Positions 1-5,411 of a stretch of 5,501 nucleotides of DNA are shown piece after piece (position 1 is the first letter of the stretch; every line of letters begins with the position of its first letter). This stretch comes from an uncultured Clostridia bacterium (GTDB lineage Bacteria > Bacillota > Clostridia > Oscillospirales > Oscillospiraceae). Where the stretch lies: contig CAMJHX010000099.1 of NCBI GenBank assembly GCA_946405655.1, positions 1 through 5,501 on the forward strand, given 5' to 3'. Made by a program: the position numbers and the translations under genes. Below the pieces are notes generated by a model. That model was given only the letters and a program-made list of their open reading frames with translations, had not been told where the DNA came from and ran no database searches.

Positions 1-677
1 GCGGCCTTGCCGTATCCGCGCAGGCTCACGATATCGCCGGGGCGGATCTCCGCGTCGGGGCGGAGGCATTCGGCGTAATTCAGGCTCGCGTCGCCGGCTC
101 GGATGCGCTCGGCGGCCTGCGTGCGCGAGAGGTGAAAGAGCCCGGAGAGCACGGCGTCGAGCCTTGGCGACTGCACCGTGAAGGACAGTTCCTTCACCTT
201 CCGCTCCGGCACGGGGACGTCGGCAAGCGCGACGGCGGCGGTCTTCACCCCGCAGCGGCCGACCTTCTCGATGCCGAGCAGATGCGCCTCCACGCTTTGG
301 AGGCAGAAAACGTGCGCCACGCTGTCCTGAATCAGAATGTCCCCGATCCACTCGCGCCCGACGCCCATGCCGAGGAGCGCGCCGAGATAATCCCGGTGCC
401 CCGGCGCGCCGAAGTGCGCCGTGAGGCGGATGCAGCGGATGGTCTCCGTGGGGTCAAACTCCGCCTCGTCCATCCAGTCCGGGAGGAAAAACGCGCACTG
501 CCGCTCCGCACCCTCCGCGCCGCCGGAAAAGACGACGCTGCAGTCCGCCCTCGGACGAAACGAGCGCAGGAGATACTGCTCCGCCGGAGTGAGAAACGCC
601 GTGTGCGTCACGGAGCCGGTTTTTTCCGCGCGGGACGCGAGATCCTCCGCGCGCTTTATGAGTTCTTCGTTCGTCAT
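1..677 (-). CDS. ylmH: YlmH-like S4-domain RNA-binding protein, C-terminus cut by window edge
   Basis: Read on the minus strand from ATG at 677, an open frame of 225 residues runs off the left edge without a stop. Family members are about 255-260 residues, so roughly 30 are missing. Residues 103-113 (GMGVGREWIGD) match the central YlmH signature. An S4 RNA-binding domain starts near residue 175 (LSRTQAAERIRAG at 183-195, then PGDIVSLRGYGK at 213-224). YlmH is a cytoplasmic protein that binds the 50S subunit and, in Bacillus subtilis, has been tied to ribosome-associated quality control of stalled nascent chains. The start overlaps the stop of the upstream fusion gene as ATGA (677-674), and a weak AGGGA lies 9 nt upstream (687-691), so translational coupling is likely. 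In Bacillus the gene sits in the ylm-divIVA division cluster; whether divIVA follows here lies outside the window. The family assignment is strong; the role in this organism is inferred. Confidence 0.9.
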   Translation of the reverse strand, partial: MTNEELIKRAEDLASRAEKTGSVTHTAFLTPAEQYLLRSFRPRADCSVVFSGGAEGAERQCAFFLPDWMDEAEFDPTETIRCIRLTAHFGAPGHRDYLGALLGMGVGREWIGDILIQDSVAHVFCLQSVEAHLLGIEKVGRCGVKTAAVALADVPVPERKVKELSFTVQSPRLDAVLSGLFHLSRTQAAERIRAGDASLNYAECLRPDAEIRPGDIVSLRGYGKA

Positions 678-3238
678 TGGTTCAAGTCCCTGATCGCCTG
701 CTCGATCCGCGCGGCCACCTGCTCCACCTCGGCGTGAAACTCCTTCGACGACGTGCGCAGCACGCCGGAGCGGAGCGCCGAAATGCGGATCAGACTGTCC
801 GACGTCACGACGCGGACGGATTCGTTTTTGCCGATGTCGTTGGCGATGCGCTCAATGTAAGCGTCTGCGGTCTCGTGCTCCTTCGTGTAAACGACATGGA
901 TGTTGTTCCAGTCGCCCTTTTCGCCGGGGTTTCCGCGCACGCGGTAGCCGTCGAAGACGAGGATCAGCCGCCGCTGTGTAAAGCCCGCGTAGTTCGAGAG
1001 CATGTCCATCAGCCGCGTCCGCGCGAGATCGAGATCGTCCCGCGCGAGCGTTTTCAGTTCGTCCCACGCGAAGATCACGTTGTACCCGTCCACGATCAGC
1101 GTCTGCTGTTTGCTGTGGAAGGGGTCGGCGGGGTCCGCCGCCGCGTTCACGACGGGGGCTTTGTATTCTTTTCGGCGGATCGGGCCGAATTCGCGCAGCA
1201 TGATCTCCTCGAGCGCGCGGTCGTCCAGATCGAAATTCCGCCGGAAGATGCGCGGCGCCGGGGGAGGGGGCTCGGTCTCGCGGCCGAACCCGGTGTCGAT
1301 GTGCATATAGTCGCGTACCTGATTCCACGGGATCACCGTGCCGGCGCCGTGCGCGCAGAAGACGCTGTCGGCGGGGTTTTCCGTGTCGCGCTCGGCGTCG
1401 TAGCCGATCGCGTCGATGACGGCGTCGGGATTGTGGCAGGGGGTATAGCCGCCCGATTCGAGCGAGAGACGGCCGCGACCGCGCGTGTAGGCGGCGACCT
1501 CGGCGGCGTAGTCGCCCATGAGGGAGACCGGCGCCGTGCCGGTGAGAACGGAGAGGTCGCCCTCGGTCTCGGGTCCCTCAAAGACGCCGTGCATGAGGCG
1601 CACGTCGCTGATGGCTCTGCCGATCTGCTCGGTCGGCACCGCGAGCCGGAAGGCGTACTGCGGCTCCAGGATCAGGCTCTCCGCCTGCATGAGCCCCTGC
1701 CGCACGGCGCGGTAGGTCGCCTGGCGAAAGTCGCCGCCCTCGGTGTGCTTGGCGTGCGCGCGCCCGGCGAGGAGCGTGATCTTCACGTCCGTCAGCGGCG
1801 CGCCGATGAGCACGCCCCGGTGCGTTTTCTCTGCCAGATGCGTCAGGATCAGCCGCTGCCAGTTGCGGTCGAGCGCGTCCTCCGGGCAGCGGCTCTCGAG
1901 CAGGACGCCCGCGCCGCGCGCTGCGGGCTCTAGCAGCAGATGCACCTCGGCATAGTGCCGCAGGGGTTCAAAATGCCCCACGCCCTCGACGGGGGCGGTG
2001 ATCGTCTCCTGATAGAGGATGCGCGGCGCGTCGAGCCGCACGTCGGCGTCGAACCGCTCGCGGATCAGGCTCTGCAGCACCTCGATCTGCACCGCGCCCA
2101 TCAGCTGCATGCGGATCTCGCGGTGCTCCTCGTCCCAGACGAGTCGGAGCATCGGATCCTCTTCCTCCAATTCGCGCAGGCGCGGCAGCAGCTCCCGCGC
2201 GCTCATGTCTGGCGGCGGCGTCACGCGGTAGGTCATCACCGGCTCGAGCGCCGGGCGCAGACCCGTCTCCGCCTCGCCGATGCCCTGTCCGGGCCACGTC
2301 TCTGAAAGCCCCTGCACGGCGGCGACGTCGCCCGCGGGGACCTCGTCCGCGGTCTCGAACTTTTCGCCCGAGTAGCGCCGCAGGGCGGTGACCTTCTCCG
2401 TCACGGTCTCGCCGCGGCGGTTGGTATAAGAAATCGTATCGCGCACATGGAGCGCCCCGCCCGTGACCTTCAGGCAGGTGAGCCTGCCCGCCTGCGGCTC
2501 GTGCAGGATCTGAAAGACCTGCGCGCCAAAAGCGTCGCCGTAGGCCTTGCGCGGGGCATAGCGCCGCAGGATCGTGAGAAAAACGTCCACGCCCGTGAGC
2601 TTGAGCCCCGAGCCGAAGGCGCAGGGGAACACGCGCCGCCTTGAGATGAGACCGCGCAGCTGATCGTCCTCTAAGCATCCGGAGTCCAGCAGCGTCTCGA
2701 GCGCGGCCTCGTCCGTCATCGCGGCGTTCTCCCAGATCTCGTCCGGCTCCGCCGTGAAATCCACGCAGCCGGGGTCGAGCCTGCGCAGCTCCTGCAGCAG
2801 ATCGTCCTGCGTCCGCGTGGTGAGATCCATCTTCGTTACGAAGACGAAGGTGGGGATGGCGTAGCGCGCCAACAGCCGCCAGAGCGTCTCGGTGTGCGCC
2901 TGCACGCCGTCGACCGCGCTGACGACCAGCACCGCGAGATCGAGCGGCTGCAGCGCGCGCTCCATCTCGGCGGAAAAATCGACGTGGCCGGGCGTGTCAA
3001 GCAGCGTCACGTGCAGCTCGTCCCCGAGGTCGAAGCGCGCCTGCTTGGAGAAGATCGTGATGCCCCGCCGCCGCTCGAGCGCGTGGTAGTCGAGCAGCGC
3101 GTCGCCATGGTCCACGCGCCCCAGCGCGCGGATCGCCCCGCAGCGATAGAGCATCGCCTCCGAAAGCGTCGTCTTCCCGGCGTCCACATGCGCGAGGACG
3201 CCGAGGGTGAGATATGAAGATGGAACGAGGTTGTCCAT
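674..3238 (-). CDS. Tet(M)/EF-G-like translational GTPase fused to a C-terminal YacP/Rae1-type NYN ribonuclease domain
   Basis: This gene encodes 854 residues. ATG at 3238 is chosen over an in-frame start 20 codons upstream because AGGAG lies 7 nt before it and the GTPase fold starts at once. The G-domain motifs are G1 AHVDAGKT (16-23), RGIT (58-61), DTPGH (81-85), TKMD (135-138, T instead of the usual N) and a G5-like FGSG (208-211). EF-G-like domains II-V follow to about residue 600, and then a conserved-looking extension (NPADSVFCAHGAG, 621-633). A proline-rich linker (656-662) and a short helix-like stretch lead to an NYN/PIN-like domain at 712-854. Its likely metal-binding acids are D717 (VDGYN), D763 (VFDGY), E789/D792 (ETAD) and D814 (TSDS). 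The NYN part resembles B. subtilis Rae1 (YacP), which cuts mRNA in the ribosomal A site. Tet(M) alone is about 640 residues, so the nuclease is an added module. Inferred role: GTP-dependent ribosome binding that places a nuclease at the A site. Automatic annotation may call it tetracycline resistance, which the domain IV loop does not support. It is the first gene of an operon with ylmH. Confidence 0.93.
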   Translation of the reverse strand: MDNLVPSSYLTLGVLAHVDAGKTTLSEAMLYRCGAIRALGRVDHGDALLDYHALERRRGITIFSKQARFDLGDELHVTLLDTPGHVDFSAEMERALQPLDLAVLVVSAVDGVQAHTETLWRLLARYAIPTFVFVTKMDLTTRTQDDLLQELRRLDPGCVDFTAEPDEIWENAAMTDEAALETLLDSGCLEDDQLRGLISRRRVFPCAFGSGLKLTGVDVFLTILRRYAPRKAYGDAFGAQVFQILHEPQAGRLTCLKVTGGALHVRDTISYTNRRGETVTEKVTALRRYSGEKFETADEVPAGDVAAVQGLSETWPGQGIGEAETGLRPALEPVMTYRVTPPPDMSARELLPRLRELEEEDPMLRLVWDEEHREIRMQLMGAVQIEVLQSLIRERFDADVRLDAPRILYQETITAPVEGVGHFEPLRHYAEVHLLLEPAARGAGVLLESRCPEDALDRNWQRLILTHLAEKTHRGVLIGAPLTDVKITLLAGRAHAKHTEGGDFRQATYRAVRQGLMQAESLILEPQYAFRLAVPTEQIGRAISDVRLMHGVFEGPETEGDLSVLTGTAPVSLMGDYAAEVAAYTRGRGRLSLESGGYTPCHNPDAVIDAIGYDAERDTENPADSVFCAHGAGTVIPWNQVRDYMHIDTGFGRETEPPPPAPRIFRRNFDLDDRALEEIMLREFGPIRRKEYKAPVVNAAADPADPFHSKQQTLIVDGYNVIFAWDELKTLARDDLDLARTRLMDMLSNYAGFTQRRLILVFDGYRVRGNPGEKGDWNNIHVVYTKEHETADAYIERIANDIGKNESVRVVTSDSLIRISALRSGVLRTSSKEFHAEVEQVAARIEQAIRDLNQ

Positions 3239-3245
3239 AAGAAAA

Positions 3246-3250
3246 CTCCT
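3246..3250 (-). promoter_or_regulatory. Ribosome binding site of the GTPase-NYN fusion gene
   Basis: AGGAG on the minus strand lies 7 nt before ATG at 3238. It decides the start: the longer in-frame alternative at 3298 would lie upstream of the promoter proposed here and has no comparable site. Confidence 0.85.
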
Positions 3251-3268
3251 GAGTTGGATTGCGGAGAC

Positions 3269-3298
3269 AGTATAGCATAGAATTGGGGAAGGAAGCAA
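3269..3298 (-). promoter_or_regulatory. Candidate sigma-A promoter of the fusion-ylmH operon
   Basis: On the minus strand, TTGCTT (3298-3293) is followed by 18 bp and TATACT (3274-3269). The -10 box is near consensus and the -35 is weak. Transcription would start near 3262, leaving a leader of about 24 nt that holds the AGGAG site. The -35 box touches the outer end of the palindromic repeat at 3300-3408. Confidence 0.6.
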
Positions 3299-3299
3299 A

Positions 3300-3408
3300 T
3301 TAGGAATTAGGAGTTAGGAGTTAGGAGTGATGGTGTCGGCTTACGCCGACGAATTTGAATTGCGCGAAGCGCTCCTTCAATTCCTAACTCCTAATTCCTA
3401 ACTCCTAA
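3300..3408. repeat. Palindromic heptad-repeat element, about 109 bp, MITE- or REP-like
   Basis: The left arm holds four tandem heptads, TTAGGAA then three TTAGGAG (3300-3327). The right arm holds four inverted heptads of TTCCTAA/CTCCTAA (3381-3408). The arms can pair over 28 positions with about three mismatches or wobbles. The core contains two small hairpins: GTCGGC-TTAC-GCCGAC (3335-3350) and GCGC-GAA-GCGC (3362-3372), the latter flanked by TTGAA/TTCAA. No reading frame is supported inside. It lies between the transporter terminator and the promoter of the next operon, a typical place for a small non-autonomous repeat. No target-site duplication is evident. Whether other copies exist in the genome cannot be seen here. 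Confidence 0.75.
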
Positions 3409-3424
3409 CTATTTGTCCGCACAT

Positions 3425-3460
3425 AAAAAAGAACCGCCGCAGGAATCACCTGCGGCGGTT
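3425..3460 (-). terminator. Rho-independent terminator of the transporter gene
   Basis: Minus-strand transcription gives a perfect 12-bp stem (AACCGCCGCAGG, 3443-3432 paired with 3449-3460) with a 5-nt loop. A C and six consecutive Us follow (3430-3425). It begins 19 nt past the transporter stop codon and insulates the downstream operon. Confidence 0.93.
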
Positions 3461-3479
3461 TCGATTGGTAATGCGTTTT

Positions 3480-5126
3480 TTACGCTGCCTGGACGCCCTT
3501 CTTGTTCACGATGGAGCGGATGACGAACAGTGTGCAGATCGTGATGGCCGCGCCGATGATCAGGCAGACCCATGCGTTCTGGACAAAGCCCGCGATGATG
3601 TAGTTCACGAAGCAGATGATGCCCACACAGCCGGCGTACGGCAGCTGCGTCGCCACGTGGTTGACGTGGTTGCACATCGCGCCCGCGGAGGCCATGATCG
3701 TCGTGTCGGAGATCGGGGAGCAGTGGTCGCCGAAGACCGCGCCGGCGAGGCAGGCGGACATGCCGATGTAGTAAAGCTGCGTGCTCGGGTCGCCGAAGAC
3801 GGCGGCGACGATCGGGATCAGGATGCCGAAGGTGCCCCAGCTCGTGCCGGTGGAGAACGAGAGGACGCAGGCGATGACGAAGATGATCGCGGGCAGGAAG
3901 TTGAAGAGGCCTGCCGCCGCGCTCTCGGTAACGCCGGCGACGAAGTACTTTGCGCCGAGCAGACCCGTCACGTTCTTCAGGGCGGTCGCGAGGGTGAGGA
4001 TCGTGATGGCGGGAACCATGTTCATAAAGCCGGTCGGGATCGCCTCCATGGACTCCTTGAAGGTGATCAGGCGGCGGCACCAGTAGTAGACGAGGCTGAT
4101 GAGCAGGGCGATCAGCGTGCCCCACGGGAGGGCGACGGTCGCGTCCGTCTCGGAGAAGGCGCCCTGGAACTGGTGGTAGAAGTCGCCGCCCGCGTCATAG
4201 TAGCCGCCGGCGTACAGCAGGCCGATGAAGCAGGCCACGATCAGCACGATCACGGGGAACAGCAGGTCGATGACCTTGCCGTTGGGGTTGAACTTGCTGT
4301 TTTCCAGCGCCTTGTCCACGCGGTCGCCGGAGGTGTAGAGATCGCCATTGAGCATGGCGTTCATCTCGTGCAGGCGCATCGGGCCGAAGTCGAACTTCAT
4401 GAGGATGATCGCGACGACGAACACGATGGACAGCAGGGAGTAGAAGTTATAGGGGATCGCCTTCACGAACAGGACGAAGCCCTGGCCGTCCTCGGCGTAG
4501 CTCGAGACGGCGGCGGCCCAGGAGCTGATCGGGGCGATCATGCAGATCGGGGCGGCGGTCGCGTCGATGAGGTAGGCGAGCTTGGCGCGGCTGACCTTGT
4601 GGCGGTCGGTGATCGGGAGCATGACGGAGCCGACGGTCAGGCAGTTGAAATAGTCGTCCACGAAGATGAACACGCCCAGAATGAACGTGGCCATCATGGC
4701 GCCGACGCGGCTCTTGATGTTCTTCTCCGCCCAGCGTCCGAAGGCCGCGCTGCCGCCGGAGCGGTTGATGAGCACGACGAGGATGCCGAGGATGACGAGG
4801 AACATGAAGTTGCCCGCGAGATCCGTGATGGCGGGGACGATCGCCTCGCCCAGCACACTGTCGAGCGTGCCGACGGGGGCAAAGTTGTTGGCAAAGAGCG
4901 CGCCGAGCAGCACGCCGATGAAGAGGGACGAGAAGACCTCCTTCGTGATCAGAGCGAGCACGATGGCGACGATGGGCGGCACGAGCGCCCAGAAGGAGTA
5001 GGCCATGGAGCTGCCCGTGGCGACGCCGTTGTCGTCCACGTCCACGGCGAGGCCGGTGACGGTCAGGAGCGACATGGCGAGGATGACCAGCAGCACGATG
5101 GCAAGGAGCTTGCGGCTGTTTCTCAT
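3480..5126 (-). CDS. NhaC-family transporter under lysine riboswitch control (probable LysW-type lysine importer)
   Basis: This gene encodes 548 residues. ATG at 5126 is preferred over an in-frame TTG at 5141 because GGAGG lies 8 nt upstream of the ATG, and the TTG overlaps that site. It is a polytopic inner-membrane protein with about 12-14 hydrophobic segments and Na_H_antiporter (NhaC) signatures. These include FVDDYFNCLTVG (155-166), TDRHKVSRAKLAYLID (173-188), APISSW (198-203), STGTSWGTFGILIP (425-438) and FGDHCSPISDTTIMAS (465-480); the two halves resemble each other in pattern. An extra N-terminal hydrophobic segment (7-27) followed by an acidic, polar stretch looks like a signal peptide or anchor. 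By homology alone it would be called a Na+/H+ antiporter. The upstream lysine riboswitch, of a type that switches expression off with lysine, instead suggests uptake of lysine, as proposed for NhaC-like LysW proteins. The gene is monocistronic, with its own promoter and terminator. The family is certain; the substrate is inferred from the regulation. Confidence 0.93.
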   Translation of the reverse strand: MRNSRKLLAIVLLVILAMSLLTVTGLAVDVDDNGVATGSSMAYSFWALVPPIVAIVLALITKEVFSSLFIGVLLGALFANNFAPVGTLDSVLGEAIVPAITDLAGNFMFLVILGILVVLINRSGGSAAFGRWAEKNIKSRVGAMMATFILGVFIFVDDYFNCLTVGSVMLPITDRHKVSRAKLAYLIDATAAPICMIAPISSWAAAVSSYAEDGQGFVLFVKAIPYNFYSLLSIVFVVAIILMKFDFGPMRLHEMNAMLNGDLYTSGDRVDKALENSKFNPNGKVIDLLFPVIVLIVACFIGLLYAGGYYDAGGDFYHQFQGAFSETDATVALPWGTLIALLISLVYYWCRRLITFKESMEAIPTGFMNMVPAITILTLATALKNVTGLLGAKYFVAGVTESAAAGLFNFLPAIIFVIACVLSFSTGTSWGTFGILIPIVAAVFGDPSTQLYYIGMSACLAGAVFGDHCSPISDTTIMASAGAMCNHVNHVATQLPYAGCVGIICFVNYIIAGFVQNAWVCLIIGAAITICTLFVIRSIVNKKGVQAA

Positions 5127-5134
5127 GATGGATG

Positions 5135-5139
5135 CCTCC
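5135..5139 (-). promoter_or_regulatory. Ribosome binding site of the NhaC-family transporter
   Basis: GGAGG on the minus strand lies 8 nt before ATG at 5126. It lies just downstream of the riboswitch terminator, so it is transcribed only on read-through. It excludes TTG at 5141 as the real start. Confidence 0.88.
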
Positions 5140-5143
5140 AAAT

Positions 5144-5186
5144 AAAAATTGTGTCCTGAACAGAGGTGAACTGTTCATGACACAAT
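5144..5186 (-). terminator. Riboswitch expression-platform terminator
   Basis: In the minus-strand RNA, AUUGUGUCAUGAACAG (5186-5171) pairs with CUGUUCAGGACACAAU (5163-5148). This gives 15 pairs with one A/G mismatch around a 7-nt loop, followed by a U-run (5147-5144). It lies between the lysine aptamer and the ribosome binding site, and so acts as the off-state of the switch when lysine is bound. Confidence 0.92.
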
Positions 5187-5209
5187 GAAAATGCAATTGC
5201 CCATGACAG
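5171..5209 (-). promoter_or_regulatory. Candidate antiterminator helix of the lysine riboswitch
   Basis: The 3' strand of aptamer helix P1 (CUGUCAUG, from 5209) can pair with CAUGAACAG in the 5' arm of the terminator (ending at 5171), with one bulged A. The helix may extend through CAAU/AUUG closer to the loop. It excludes both P1 and the terminator, which is the usual logic of an off-switch: without lysine this helix forms and transcription continues. It rests on pairing found by eye, not on a folding calculation. Confidence 0.65.
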
Positions 5210-5365
5210 CGCTCCGCGTTCTACGCGACAGTCCGCCGGATCTTCTCCGGCAGCCCAGCGCCCGCCCGACAGGAATCGAAGCGAACACTTCGGCGGCAGC
5301 CCCTTTCCGCTCCCCGGTTCCTGCCGGGAATTGGAGCGTACTGATGACGTCCGCGCCTCTATCAC
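5203..5365 (-). promoter_or_regulatory. Lysine riboswitch (L-box) aptamer
   Basis: The minus-strand RNA carries the L-box hallmarks in order. These are GAUAGAGGCGCG beside P1, the UCAUCAGUACGC bend region, GGAAAGGGGCUGCCGCCGAAG-like core sequence, GGACUGUC, and GGAGCGCUGUCAU closing P1. P1 is GUGAUAG (5365-5359) with CUGUCAU (5209-5203). The P2 hairpin loop CAGGAA (5323-5318) is exactly complementary to the P3 hairpin loop UUCCUG (5275-5270), which gives the six-base kissing interaction typical of this class. P4 (GCCGG/CCGGC) and P5 (CGCG/CGCG) hairpins are also present. The class binds L-lysine and normally represses lysine biosynthesis or import. It lies in the leader of the NhaC-family transporter and feeds into the terminator at 5144-5186. 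Confidence 0.95.
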
Positions 5366-5382
5366 TTTGTTCAGTGTTCTAA

Positions 5383-5411
5383 AGTATATCCCGTTAAAGC
5401 GGGAAAGTCAA
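5383..5411 (-). promoter_or_regulatory. Sigma-A promoter of the lysine riboswitch-transporter unit
   Basis: On the minus strand, TTGACT (5411-5406), a 17-bp spacer and TATACT (5388-5383) form a near-consensus promoter. The start would fall near 5376, about 11 nt before P1 of the aptamer, so the whole riboswitch is transcribed. An AT-rich stretch lies just upstream (about 5418-5440). Confidence 0.88.
5389..5404. promoter_or_regulatory. Short inverted repeat inside the promoter spacer, possible operator
   Basis: TCCCG-TTAAAG-CGGGA has 5-bp arms and fills nearly the whole spacer between the -35 and -10 boxes. A protein bound there would block RNA polymerase. The arms are short, so chance is a real possibility. 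Confidence 0.3.

Noticed and set aside
132..737. 201-residue plus-strand open frame across the ylmH region
   Set aside because: The minus strand here encodes YlmH with its S4 domain; the plus frame is a compositional shadow.
677..1933. 418-residue plus-strand open frame antisense to the fusion gene
   Set aside because: It is an Arg/Val/Asp-rich shadow of a GC-rich coding strand. It has no domain, and the opposite strand encodes clear GTPase and NYN motifs.
2825..2834. Loss of GTP binding because the G4 motif is TKMD, not NKxD
   Set aside because: TKxD is used by functional GTPases such as Rho-type proteins, and all other G motifs are intact, so this is not evidence of inactivation.
674..3238. 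Calling the fusion a tetracycline-resistance gene
   Set aside because: The domain IV tip does not match Tet(M), a nuclease domain is added, and the gene sits with a housekeeping ylmH, not with mobile-element genes.
3239..3298. Upstream in-frame start adding 20 residues to the fusion
   Set aside because: It lies above the proposed promoter -10 and lacks a ribosome binding site, while ATG at 3238 has AGGAG at ideal spacing.
3300..3408. CRISPR array
   Set aside because: The heptads are contiguous without spacers, and the arms are inverted, not direct, copies.
3465..5159. 564-residue plus-strand open frame antisense to the transporter
   Set aside because: It is rich in Asp, Glu, His, Arg and Gly in low-complexity runs. 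It mirrors the codon bias of the true minus-strand gene, and no recognisable domain is present.
5123..5365. 80-residue minus-strand frame over the transporter leader
   Set aside because: It lies over the lysine riboswitch and its terminator; RNA structure explains the sequence and the frame has no protein features.
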